54,394 nt of DNA. It comes from Gillisella vitis (GTDB lineage Bacteria > Pseudomonadota > Alphaproteobacteria > Rhizobiales > Rhizobiaceae). Where the stretch lies: the NCBI RefSeq assembly GCF_014204625.1, contig NZ_JACHLU010000022.1, positions 1 through 54,394 of the forward strand. The letters are read 5' to 3'. Positions 33,581 to 41,755 of the stretch are shown one piece after another. The notes beneath the pieces are model-generated. The model had not been told where the DNA came from. It searched no databases and saw only the letters and a list, made by a program, of their open reading frames with translations. Position 1 is the first letter of the stretch. Every line of letters starts with the position of its first letter. Made by a program: the position numbers and the translations under genes.

Positions 33581-33612
33581 AAAAGCGCGGGGCAAGCCAA
33601 AACCCACCCCGC
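33581..33612 (-). terminator. Terminator of gabD, possibly bidirectional
   Basis: AGCGGGG and CCCCGCGCT arms flank an A/C-rich loop. On the minus strand the hairpin is followed by TTTTTATT. It lies between the convergent stop codons of gabD and the Lrp gene. Confidence 0.75.
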
Positions 33613-33620
33613 TGCCTCAC

Positions 33621-35078
33621 TCACTCAAGACCGCCAATGTGGAAGGTCTTCATTTCCAGATATTCTTCAATACCGATCTGTGCACCTTCGCGGCCAAGGC
33701 CAGACTGTTTGACGCCACCAAAGGGTGCCACTTCTGTGGAAATCGCGCCCGTATTGAGGCCGACCATGCCGGATTCCAACGCTTCGGCAACCCGCCATGA
33801 GCGTTTCAGACTCTCGGTGTAGAAATAGGCCGCCAGACCAAAGGGCGTGGCATTGGCAAGCTCAATGGCCTCTTCTTCAGTGTCAAACTTGAACAGGGGT
33901 GCCACAGGGCCAAAGGTTTCTTCGCTGGCCAGCAGCATCTCGGTTGTGGCCCCAGTCAAGACCACAGGTGCCGTATATTGCTTGCCCTCGGGCATGGCAG
34001 GCGTTCTGGTGGCAATTCTGGCACCCTTGGAGACAGCATCGTCAATATGCTGCTGAATCTTGGTAATGGCCGCTTCATTGATCATCGGGCCAATATGCAC
34101 GCCTGCCTCAGTGCCAGCCCCAACCTTCATTGCATTGACACGGGCGGTCAGCTTTTCAGCAAAAGCATCATAGACACCAGCCTGCACCAGAATACGGTTG
34201 GCGCACACGCAGGTCTGGCCACCATTGCGGAATTTCGAGACAATCGCGCCCTCAACCGCCAGATCGAGATCGGCATCATCAAACACGATAAACGGCGCAT
34301 TGCCGCCCAGTTCAAGGCTGAGCTTCTTGATGCTATCGGCAGAGCCACGCATCAACAGCGCACCAACGCGGGTTGAGCCGGTAAATGAGATTTTGCGCAC
34401 GCTCTCGCTGGCCATCAGCTCATTGCCAATCTCCGTTGGCATGCCCGTGACAATGTTGATCACCCCTGCCGGAATACCGGCGCGCTCGGCCAAAACACCA
34501 AGAGCAAGAGCTGAATAGGGCGTAAAATCAGATGGCTTGATCACCACCGTACAGCCAGCCGCAAGAGCAGGTGCAACTTTCCGGGTAATCATCGCATTGG
34601 GAAAATTCCACGGCGTGATAATGCCGCAAACCCCAACCGGCTGTTTCAAAACAACAATACGCCGATCGGTGGTTGGAGATGGAATGGTGTGACCACCGAT
34701 ACGGCGCGCTTCTTCGGCAAACCATTTGACAAAGGATGCACCATAGCGGATTTCGCCACGTGCCTCTTCCAGCGGCTTGCCCTGTTCCAGGGTCAGAATC
34801 AGCGCCAGATCGTCCAGATGCTCGATCATCAACGCATACCATGCCTCCAGCAAGCTGGCGCGGTGGGCGTTGGTGGTCTTTTTCCATGTTTTGAAAGCGG
34901 TCTCGGCGGCCGCAATCGCAGCGGCGGCATCTGCCTTGCCCATATCCGGCACCGTGCCCAGCACCGCTTGCGTGGCCGGATCGATCACATCAATGACCTT
35001 GGAGGATGCTGCATCCTGCCATGTCCCGCCAATCAGACCCTGCTGGCGAAAAAGGGCGGCGTCTTTCAGATTTTGCAT
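33621..35078 (-). CDS. gabD: Succinate-semialdehyde dehydrogenase GabD
   Basis: This 485-residue aldehyde dehydrogenase fits the succinate-semialdehyde subfamily and would convert succinate semialdehyde to succinate with NAD(P). Visible features are VCGIITPWNFPNAMITRK and FTPYSALALG (cofactor domain), GSTRVG, the general-base ELGGNAPFIVFDDAD, and catalytic cysteine in NGGQTCVCANR. The two cysteines in TCVC are typical of GabD. The LVNINTGAIS-like motif is near the C-terminus. The product feeds the citric acid cycle and complements the FAD amine oxidoreductase next to it. No GABA transaminase is present. The gene ends at a good terminator. Confidence 0.92.
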   Translation of the reverse strand: MQNLKDAALFRQQGLIGGTWQDAASSKVIDVIDPATQAVLGTVPDMGKADAAAAIAAAETAFKTWKKTTNAHRASLLEAWYALMIEHLDDLALILTLEQGKPLEEARGEIRYGASFVKWFAEEARRIGGHTIPSPTTDRRIVVLKQPVGVCGIITPWNFPNAMITRKVAPALAAGCTVVIKPSDFTPYSALALGVLAERAGIPAGVINIVTGMPTEIGNELMASESVRKISFTGSTRVGALLMRGSADSIKKLSLELGGNAPFIVFDDADLDLAVEGAIVSKFRNGGQTCVCANRILVQAGVYDAFAEKLTARVNAMKVGAGTEAGVHIGPMINEAAITKIQQHIDDAVSKGARIATRTPAMPEGKQYTAPVVLTGATTEMLLASEETFGPVAPLFKFDTEEEAIELANATPFGLAAYFYTESLKRSWRVAEALESGMVGLNTGAISTEVAPFGGVKQSGLGREGAQIGIEEYLEMKTFHIGGLE

Positions 35079-35126
35079 GTCACGTCCTTCAAATGTAAAA
35101 TGGTCAGACTGCGCGTCAGCATCTGG

Positions 35127-35188
35127 TTTTGTTGTTTTCGTTTGTCTTCTCGGAAAAACCGGGTTCCACTTTTTCCTGACAAACTCTA
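35127..35188 (-). repeat. Dispersed repeat family I, partial copy D
   Basis: TTGTTGTTTTCGTTTGTCTT, then TTCCACTTTTTCCTGACAAACTCT, matches the second half of family I. Its end supplies or abuts the stop codon of the D-2-hydroxyacid dehydrogenase gene at 35186-35188. Confidence 0.85.
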
Positions 35189-36109
35189 ATAGCCACGACT
35201 TCGATCAACAAGGCCAATTGGGTCCAGACCAGCCTGATGACGGCGAATATTGTCAATCACCGCCAGAGCTGCTGTTTCCGGCTGGGTCACGCTGGCAATA
35301 TGCGGCGTGATGATCACGCGCGGATGCTGCCACAACGCATGATCAGACGGCAACGGCTCTGGATCGGTGACATCAAGCACAGCACTCGACAGCGCTCCGG
35401 CATCCAGCGCCGCCAGCAGCGCAGGCTGATCCAGCTGAGGACCGCGCCCGACATGCACCAGTGCGGCCCCCTTCGGCAGTGCGCAAAACACATCGGCATT
35501 GAGGAAACCGCGCGTTTCCTCGGTCAACGGCAGCAGGCAAATCAGAATATCGGTTTGCGGCAGGAGTGCCTGCAAGGCAGCGTCGCCGTAACAACACGCC
35601 ACACCATCAATCTGCCGCGCGGACCGGCTCCAGCCCGAAAGTTGAAAGCCAAAAGGCTTCAACCGCTCCAGCACGGCCTGTCCCAACATGCCAAGCCCCA
35701 GCACCGTAATGCGCCTCTGGTGCGCCTGAAGCACAGGTCTCGACCTCCATTCGCCGCGCCGCTGCTGCTCGATATAACCGGGCAAATCGCGGTGCACCGA
35801 CAGAACCGCCAGCGTCACATATTCCTGCATCATCCGCACAATGCCATCTTCCACCATCCGCACGATTTTCACATGCGCGGGCACAAGGCTTTCATCGAAC
35901 TGATCAACACCAGCCCCAATGGAAAACAGGATCTCCAGGTTTTCGTAGGTGTCGAGATCGGCAGGCACGGTCCAGGTGATCAGATACCGCACCGATGCGC
36001 GATCGACAGCGGCAGAGGCCATCAAAAACGGCAGATCCGGCAGCTCCCGCGCAAAAGCTGACGCAAAAATGGCACCCCGCACCGGATCAGAATTAAACAG
36101 AAATGCCAT
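35186..36109 (-). CDS. D-2-hydroxyacid dehydrogenase, GhrA-like
   Basis: The 307-residue protein belongs to the family of glyoxylate/hydroxypyruvate reductases. It has the NAD(P) loop VLGLGMLGQAVLERL, an active-site arginine in VHVGRGPQ, glutamate in DVTDPEPLP and histidine in IITPHIASVTQP. The N-terminal catalytic-domain half (residues 1-100) is of the short GhrA type. It would reduce glyoxylate or hydroxypyruvate; the substrate is inferred. The ATG at 36109 is chosen because a 26-codon upstream extension has no support. The stop lies inside repeat copy D. Confidence 0.87.
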   Translation of the reverse strand: MAFLFNSDPVRGAIFASAFARELPDLPFLMASAAVDRASVRYLITWTVPADLDTYENLEILFSIGAGVDQFDESLVPAHVKIVRMVEDGIVRMMQEYVTLAVLSVHRDLPGYIEQQRRGEWRSRPVLQAHQRRITVLGLGMLGQAVLERLKPFGFQLSGWSRSARQIDGVACCYGDAALQALLPQTDILICLLPLTEETRGFLNADVFCALPKGAALVHVGRGPQLDQPALLAALDAGALSSAVLDVTDPEPLPSDHALWQHPRVIITPHIASVTQPETAALAVIDNIRRHQAGLDPIGLVDRSRGY

Positions 36110-36359
36110 GAGGGACCTTACAAACATCGCCGCCATGCCAAAAACTGGCCGACAACCGACTGGATTTAAATTGAAACATGATAGCACAATAGCGAGGGAT
36201 TTATATTTTCACTGCCGTATCCGCGCCGGTTTTGGTCAATTCTGCTGACAAACGCTACCTTTTCGGCAAAATCTGTCGAAGCTACCGCGGTTAAATGATG
36301 TATCATCGACGGGATGCCGTTGAACACGTCTTCAGACCAACACGTTGCTACAAAAATTC

Positions 36360-37280
36360 ATGGAATTTGCCGGGAGGCTCGATTTGGCGGTACAGACATC
36401 CATACAGGTCGAGTCCTTCGAATTCAGCCTCGCCGATATTCATACGGTCAGTGTTGACCATCTGCATAGCCTTTCTGTGGCTGTTGGCTGGCCCCATCGG
36501 GTGGAGGACTGGCAATTTCTGCTCACCCAAGGCACAGGCATTGCCGCGATTGACGCCATAGGGCGCGTGCTTGGCTCTGCCATGTGGTTTCCCATGGGTG
36601 AGGATTTTTCCACCATTGGCATGGTCATCACCTCACCACGTCTGCAAACCCAAGGCACCGGGCGGTGGCTGATGGATCACGCGCTGGAAAACGTGAAGGG
36701 CCGTCGGCTGGGGCTCAACTCCACCCGCGCCGCAAAACGGCTTTACCGCAGCATAGGCTTCACCCCGGAGGCCACTGTTTTTCAATGTCAGGGCGAGGCA
36801 AAGCTGTCAGAGCCATCAACAGTTTTGCCGCCAGGCACCCATGTTAGAGAGATGACGATACGCGATCTGCCCGACATGTTGGAACTGGACAAGGCCGCTT
36901 ATGGCGCAGACCGCCATGCATGGCTTAACCAATTGTTTACCCTGTCCAAGGGCTTTGCCCTGATCCGCGAAAATAAAATAAGCGCCTACGCACTCAGCCG
37001 TCCCTTTGGTCGCGGACATGTGATTGGCCCGGTTGTTGCCCCCGATGATGAAGAGGCCATTGCCGTCATCCACCCCCATGTTGCGGCCCATCAGGGCCGG
37101 TTTCTGCGCATTGATACGCGCCAGAAAGACGGGGCTTTTGCCGATTTCATAAGGCAATCCGGCCTTGATCTGTTTGATACGGTCACCACCATGTCTTTGC
37201 ATGGGCCATGGCTGACGCCAGACCATGAAAACAGCGGGGATGCGAAAATTTTCGGCCTCGCAAGCCAGGCATTGGGTTGA
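36360..37280 (+). CDS. GNAT-family N-acetyltransferase, two-domain
   Basis: The protein of about 306 residues has a GNAT fold. The acetyl-CoA pyrophosphate loop is visible as SPRLQTQGTGRWLMDHAL in the first half, followed by RRLGLNSTRAAKRLYRSIGF, the usual strand-helix of the C-terminal GNAT region. The second half (from VREMTIRDLPDMLELDKAAYG) looks like a second, weaker GNAT-like domain. The substrate is unknown. The start is uncertain: TTG 36345 or ATG 36360 are both possible; no strong ribosome site is seen. It is divergent from the hydroxyacid dehydrogenase gene. Confidence 0.8.
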   Translation: MEFAGRLDLAVQTSIQVESFEFSLADIHTVSVDHLHSLSVAVGWPHRVEDWQFLLTQGTGIAAIDAIGRVLGSAMWFPMGEDFSTIGMVITSPRLQTQGTGRWLMDHALENVKGRRLGLNSTRAAKRLYRSIGFTPEATVFQCQGEAKLSEPSTVLPPGTHVREMTIRDLPDMLELDKAAYGADRHAWLNQLFTLSKGFALIRENKISAYALSRPFGRGHVIGPVVAPDDEEAIAVIHPHVAAHQGRFLRIDTRQKDGAFADFIRQSGLDLFDTVTTMSLHGPWLTPDHENSGDAKIFGLASQALG

Positions 37281-37400
37281 CTATGAAGGCCAGACAATCG
37301 TAAAGCCGCACTCCCTTGGAAACGCTTCGTTAAGATCCATAGCTTAGCAGCGCCCACCCCGGCACAGTGTTGGTCGGGATATTCATGAGTTGCGAGTCAC

Positions 37401-37883
37401 ATGCCCCGATTGTCACCTTCCGCTCCGATATTTCATCGGAAAATAGAGAATTTTTGCGATGTGCGGCTAGCGCCGATACTGACCAAAACCGAATATGAAA
37501 ACCTGCGCAGCTATATGCTGGATCTGGTTGTGCGTCAGGCTCTGCCACCTCTGCATGGCGGTCGCCCCAACTGGAAAGAAATCGGCTCCACCTGTCTTCT
37601 GACCGAAGAAGGCCTCAAAGCTGCGCGCCGCGAAGGCCGCCATGCGTTTGAAGCCATCATGCGCTGGGTAAACGCCGCCACCAAGGCAAAAGAAGCGCCA
37701 GCCCCCGCACCCGCGCCCGTGGTTGCCAAAAGCATCATCCGCCCCGTGGGTCTGCGCACCATCTCGGCCAACAGCAATCGCCGTGCGCCAGAGCCACAGG
37801 CATCACGGCAGCAAAAGCCGATGATGGCAGGTGCCAAGCCAGCACAGACCATTCTTGTGCAGAAAAAAGCTGCCAGCCGTTAA
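37401..37883 (+). CDS. Hypothetical protein with Pro/Ala-rich linker
   Basis: I do not recognise a characterised family. The N-terminal 80 residues contain a compact basic region (LTKTEYENLRSYMLDLVVRQ, then HGGRPNWKEIGSTCLLTEEG), which could be a helix-turn-helix. Then a linker of repeated Ala-Pro (APAPAPAPVV) leads to a basic C-terminal tail (QQKPMMAGAKPAQ, then KKAASR). The lone gene lies 120 bases after the GNAT gene and ends at a strong hairpin. ATG 37401 is used; GTG 37461 is an alternative. A nucleic-acid-binding role would fit the charge pattern but is speculation. Confidence 0.6.
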   Translation: MPRLSPSAPIFHRKIENFCDVRLAPILTKTEYENLRSYMLDLVVRQALPPLHGGRPNWKEIGSTCLLTEEGLKAARREGRHAFEAIMRWVNAATKAKEAPAPAPAPVVAKSIIRPVGLRTISANSNRRAPEPQASRQQKPMMAGAKPAQTILVQKKAASR

Positions 37884-37892
37884 TCGATGCCA

Positions 37893-37920
37893 TGATAACC
37901 GGCCCCAGCAGGGCCGGTTA
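37893..37920. terminator. Hairpin between convergent genes
   Basis: ATAACCGGCC and GGCCGGTTAT arms surround a short CCAGCAG loop. It lies between the stops of the hypothetical gene and the GntR gene and likely ends both transcripts, although no long T-tract follows. Confidence 0.6.
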
Positions 37921-37929
37921 TGCCCTTCA

Positions 37930-38595
37930 TTACCGTGCAGGTTCAACAGCCCTCGCAAAGGCCGCCAGAACAGTTCGCTCCGACAGCATCAGATAGGCCT
38001 CCAGCGCTTGAGCCGCCTCACTGGGCTTTCCCTCGACAAGCAGTTTCAAGATGGCCGCATTCTGATCCACGTAAGGCGCATGGAGCAATTCCGGATTGTC
38101 CAGCAAGCCAAAACTCAGACGCAATTCCGCAGCAATGCGGGCATAAAACTCACTCAGGCGCGCACTATCGGCCAGCTCAACAATGGCTGCATGAAACAGC
38201 ATATTGGCGCTGCCCATGCCAATCCAGTCCTGTGCTATCTGACACTGCTTGCCGGTCTGCACCGCCTGCTCCATCCGCGCCACTGCCGGATGATTGGGAT
38301 AGGATTGCTCCAGCGCCTTGCATTCCACCAACCGTCGCACACGATAAATATCGATGATTGAAGCCATGCTGGGTGTTGCTACAAACACGCCCCGGTTTGG
38401 CTCGTGGCGCAACAAACCATCCTTGGTCAACAGGCGAAATGCTTCACGCAAGGAATTGCGCGACACGTCAAGCCGGGTGCTGAGCGCTTCTTCAGACAGC
38501 CGTTGGCCGGGCCGCAATTCCCCCTCGATCAGCTTGTTGCGAATCCGCTGGGCCAATCTCTCGGCCAATGTCAGGCTTAGTGTGTCTTGCGTCAT
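37930..38595 (-). CDS. GntR-family regulator, FCD/FadR subgroup
   Basis: The 221-residue protein has an N-terminal winged helix-turn-helix (LAERLAQRIRNKLIEGELRPGQRLSEEALSTRLDVSRNSLREAFRLL) and an alpha-helical FCD effector domain with histidines likely to bind a metal or carboxylate ligand (LFHAAIVELADS). AGGGAGC precedes ATG 38595. It is divergent from the 5-oxoproline gene cluster, and a perfect TTGT-TGA-ACAA dyad, the FadR-type operator pattern, lies in the gap at 38788. Control of that cluster by 5-oxoproline or a related acid is therefore likely. Confidence 0.88.
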   Translation of the reverse strand: MTQDTLSLTLAERLAQRIRNKLIEGELRPGQRLSEEALSTRLDVSRNSLREAFRLLTKDGLLRHEPNRGVFVATPSMASIIDIYRVRRLVECKALEQSYPNHPAVARMEQAVQTGKQCQIAQDWIGMGSANMLFHAAIVELADSARLSEFYARIAAELRLSFGLLDNPELLHAPYVDQNAAILKLLVEGKPSEAAQALEAYLMLSERTVLAAFARAVEPAR

Positions 38596-38787
38596 GAAGC
38601 TCCCTTTTGCCCAAAATGTCGCGGCCATGTGACCTGCACCCTCTGGGCGAACTCATATCAGAGTGCAGGATAGTGACAAGCGATCCGGCTGGACAGCACG
38701 GAAAACGCCGAGATCTTCAGCAAACAATGCCCAAGAATAAGGCGATCAGCCGCGAAAATGAACAAAATAAGGCAACAATCTAGAATT

Positions 38788-38800
38788 ATTGTTGAACAAT
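38788..38800 (+). promoter_or_regulatory. Predicted GntR/FCD operator
   Basis: ATTGT-TGA-ACAAT is a perfect dyad that fits the FadR-subfamily consensus TNGTNNNACNA. It lies 90 bases before the NRAMP gene start, in the 293-base gap it shares with the divergent GntR gene. No other clear motif is visible in the gap. Confidence 0.55.
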
Positions 38801-38888
38801 ATTGACCATTTTGTGAAACATGCCAGATTGCCTGTATGAATCATTCGCAGAGGGGCGAATGAAGAAGACTGCTCACCGGAGATCTTCC

Positions 38889-40160
38889 ATGGAACAGAGC
38901 TCATCGCGCGCAAGCGGCCCACAGAAGGCTGCAAACGGCGGCATCATACACACAGCCAAATCACGCCGGGCCTCTTTGGTTGCGGCCATATTTCTGATGG
39001 CCACATCGGCCATTGGTCCGGGCTTCATCACCCAGACGGCCACATTTACCTCCAAAATGGGAGCCGCCTTTGCCTTTGGCATTCTGGCCTCCATCCTCAT
39101 TGATTTTGTCGTACAGTTGAACATCTGGCGCATTGTCACCCTGACCCGTATGCGCGCCTCAGACATTGCCAATGCCGCCATTCCCGGCTCGGGCTATGTT
39201 CTGGCCGTTCTCGTCATTATCGGCGGGCTGTTTTTCAACATCGGCAATATTGGCGGCACCGGCCTTGGCCTGAACGCGCTGTTTGGCCTTGATGTCAAAT
39301 GGGGCGGTGCCATCAGCGCGCTGATTTCCATCGGGATTTTCCTGTCAAAGCGTGCAGGTGTTGCCGTTGACCGTTTCATCGTCGGCGCAGGCATTATGAT
39401 GATCGCGCTGACGGTTTATGTCGCCTACGTTTCGTCTCCACCGCTGGGCGAGGCCCTCCGTCAGACAATTATGCCTGACACGATCGATTTTGCCACCATC
39501 ACCACCATTGTTGGCGGCACGGTTGGCGGCTACATCACCTATTCCGGTGCCCACCGCCTGCTGGACCGCGGCATGGTCGGGGTTGAAAACCTGCCTGCCG
39601 TCAATCGTGCCGCCCTCACCGGCATCGCGGCCACCGGCATCATGCGCTATGTGCTGTTTTTGGCTGTTCTGGGTGTGGTTGCCAGCGGCGTTGTGATTGA
39701 CGTGTCTGGCAAGGGTGCCAATCCGGCAGCACAGGCCTTTCAGGCCGCAGCAGGTGATATTGGCCTGCGTCTGTTTGGTCTGATTTTCTGGGCAGCAGCC
39801 GTCACCAGTGTTATCGGTGCCGCCTATACGTCTGTGTCTTTCCTCACCATTTTCAAACAGGATATGAGCGAACGCGCCCGCAACCTGGCAACCGTGGCCT
39901 TCATTGCCTTTTCGCTGCTGTGCTTTGTGCTGATGACAACCACCCCTGCCGCCATGCTGGTGTTTGTCGGTGGCCTGAATGGCTTGATCCTGCCCATTGG
40001 CCTGAGCATTTTCATCTATGCCGGATGGGCACGCTCTGATCTGATGGGTGGCTATCATTATCCACGCTGGCTGTTGATTTTGGGCGCGCTGACCTGCGCA
40101 TTGACATGGTATATGGCCGCCAATTCTGTTGGCCCTATCTTTGCGCTTTTGAGCAAATAA
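38889..40160 (+). CDS. NRAMP-like transporter of the 5-oxoproline locus
   Basis: The 423-residue protein has about 11 membrane segments and resembles the NRAMP superfamily branch that includes Bacillus YcsG. The first helix holds SAIGPGFITQTATFTSKMGAA, where canonical NRAMP metal carriers have DPGN; here the metal-binding Asp and Asn are not conserved. This branch may therefore carry another substrate, plausibly 5-oxoproline, given the neighbours. I chose ATG 38889 with CCGGAG 8 bases upstream; ATG 38859 would give 10 more residues. First gene of an operon with pxpA, DUF1445, pxpBC and a biotin carboxylase gene. Confidence 0.83.
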   Translation: MEQSSSRASGPQKAANGGIIHTAKSRRASLVAAIFLMATSAIGPGFITQTATFTSKMGAAFAFGILASILIDFVVQLNIWRIVTLTRMRASDIANAAIPGSGYVLAVLVIIGGLFFNIGNIGGTGLGLNALFGLDVKWGGAISALISIGIFLSKRAGVAVDRFIVGAGIMMIALTVYVAYVSSPPLGEALRQTIMPDTIDFATITTIVGGTVGGYITYSGAHRLLDRGMVGVENLPAVNRAALTGIAATGIMRYVLFLAVLGVVASGVVIDVSGKGANPAAQAFQAAAGDIGLRLFGLIFWAAAVTSVIGAAYTSVSFLTIFKQDMSERARNLATVAFIAFSLLCFVLMTTTPAAMLVFVGGLNGLILPIGLSIFIYAGWARSDLMGGYHYPRWLLILGALTCALTWYMAANSVGPIFALLSK

Positions 40161-40172
40161 GGAGGAAATCCC

Positions 40173-40937
40173 ATGGCATCGATTGATCTGAACAGCGACC
40201 TCGGCGAAAGTTTTGGCGCATGGAGCATGGGCGATGATAGCGCCATGCTGTCCATCGTCTCCAGCGCCAATATTGCCTGCGGTTTTCACGCAGGTGATCC
40301 GTCCGGTATTTTCAAAACTGTGAAGGCCGCCGCCGAGAACAATGTGTCCATCGGTGCCCATGTCTCCTATCCCGATCGCGTCGGCTTTGGCCGCCGCGAT
40401 ATGGACGTGACCTATGATGAATTGGTCGCCGATGTGATCTACCAGATCGGCGCGCTAAAGGGCATTGCGGCGGCGGCGGGAACTTTCGTGCGCTACGTAA
40501 AACCCCATGGCGCGCTCTATAACCGCATTGCCAATGACGCCAAGCAAGGCCAAGCCGTAATTGATGGCATCAAGGCCATTGACGGCTCGCTGGTGCTGAT
40601 GGGCCTTGCCAATGCCCCCATTCTGGAACTGGCGCAAAAATCCGGCCTTTCCACCGTGGCAGAAGCCTTTGCCGATCGGGCCTATACGCCGCAAGGCCAG
40701 CTTGTGTCCCGCCGCGAGGCCGGGGCCGTGCTGCATGACGCGAATGAAATTGCCCGCCGCATGGTGCAGCTTGCCACCCAAGGCACGCTGCAAGCCATTG
40801 ATGGCAGCGTGATCAAAATTGCGGCGCAATCCATCTGCGTCCACGGCGATAGCCCCGGCGCGGTGGCCATTGCCCGCGAGATTGCCGCACAGTTCAAGGC
40901 GAGTGGTATCGCTGTTGAACCCTTTGCAAAGGCCTGA
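40173..40937 (+). CDS. pxpA: 5-oxoprolinase subunit A (LamB/YcsF family)
   Basis: PxpA is the LamB/YcsF-type subunit of the ATP-dependent 5-oxoprolinase that opens 5-oxo-L-proline to L-glutamate. The 254-residue protein starts with the family signature DLNSDLGESFGAW and has ANIACGFHAGDP, SIGAHVSYPDR, VRYVKPHGALYN and ICVHGDSPGAVAIA. The fold is a divalent-metal polysaccharide-deacetylase-like barrel. AGGAGG lies just before the ATG. It is followed 4 bases later by the DUF1445 gene. The full cluster is on the same strand. Confidence 0.95.
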   Translation: MASIDLNSDLGESFGAWSMGDDSAMLSIVSSANIACGFHAGDPSGIFKTVKAAAENNVSIGAHVSYPDRVGFGRRDMDVTYDELVADVIYQIGALKGIAAAAGTFVRYVKPHGALYNRIANDAKQGQAVIDGIKAIDGSLVLMGLANAPILELAQKSGLSTVAEAFADRAYTPQGQLVSRREAGAVLHDANEIARRMVQLATQGTLQAIDGSVIKIAAQSICVHGDSPGAVAIAREIAAQFKASGIAVEPFAKA

Positions 40938-40941
40938 ATAG

Positions 40942-41748
40942 ATGATTGCTCTGGACCATCTCCGCCACGTCAACGTGGAACCCGCCCGCCTTGCCCGCGA
41001 AAGCTATCGGGCAGGCAAGGTCGAGCCAACCTCCGGTATTGCGCCCGGCTTTACCCAGGCCAATATGATCGTTCTGCCGCGCGATTGGGCTTTTGATTTC
41101 CTGCTCTACGCCCAGCGCAACCCAAAGGCGTGCCCGGTGCTGGATGTGTCTGATCCCGGCTCACACAGCACGATTCTGGCAGCGGGTGCTGATCTTCGCA
41201 CCGACATTCCGCTCTACCGCATCTGGCGCGATGGCAAGCTCGTGGAAGAAACGGCGGATGCCACAAAAGCATGGGCGGAACATCCCGATCTCGTCAGCTT
41301 TCTGATTGGCTGTAGTTTTACTTTTGAAACGCCAATGGTTGAGGCTGGCATTGAAATTCGCCACATGACGGATCAATGCAATGTGCCGATGTATCTCACC
41401 AACCAGCCCTGCCATCCCGCAGGCCGCTTGCATGGCAATATGGTGGTGTCGATGCGGCCCATTCCGGCCTCAAGAGTGGCTGACGCGGCGATGATTTCCG
41501 GGCGTTTTCCCTCGGTGCACGGCTCGCCCGTGCATGTCGGCGCGCCAGAGCTGATTGGCATTACCGATCTCTCCAAACCGGATTTTGGCGATGCGGTACG
41601 CATTGAACCCGGCGAAGTGCCGGTGTTCTGGGCCTGTGGTGTCACGCCACAAGCGGCGGTTATGGCTTCAGGTGTGCCTTTTGCCATCACCCATGCGCCG
41701 GGTCATATGTTCATCACGGATATTCCCGATTCCGCCTATCACGCTTGA
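40942..41748 (+). CDS. DUF1445 putative hydro-lyase (YcsI/D-glutamate cyclase type)
   Basis: This 268-residue DUF1445 protein resembles Bacillus YcsI, which is linked to 5-oxoprolinase genes, and the N-terminal part of the mammalian D-glutamate cyclase. Conserved segments include GKVEPTSGIAPGFTQANMIVLP, FLIGCSFTFETPMVEAGIEIRH, the MYLTNQPCHPAG stretch, and a late VFWACGVTPQAA. A likely role is interconversion of D-glutamate and 5-oxo-D-proline, feeding the oxoprolinase, but this is inference from mammalian homologues and location. It lies between pxpA and the pxpB-pxpC fusion with gaps of 4 and 7 bases. Confidence 0.85.
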   Translation: MIALDHLRHVNVEPARLARESYRAGKVEPTSGIAPGFTQANMIVLPRDWAFDFLLYAQRNPKACPVLDVSDPGSHSTILAAGADLRTDIPLYRIWRDGKLVEETADATKAWAEHPDLVSFLIGCSFTFETPMVEAGIEIRHMTDQCNVPMYLTNQPCHPAGRLHGNMVVSMRPIPASRVADAAMISGRFPSVHGSPVHVGAPELIGITDLSKPDFGDAVRIEPGEVPVFWACGVTPQAAVMASGVPFAITHAPGHMFITDIPDSAYHA

Positions 41749-41755
41749 GGTTTTC

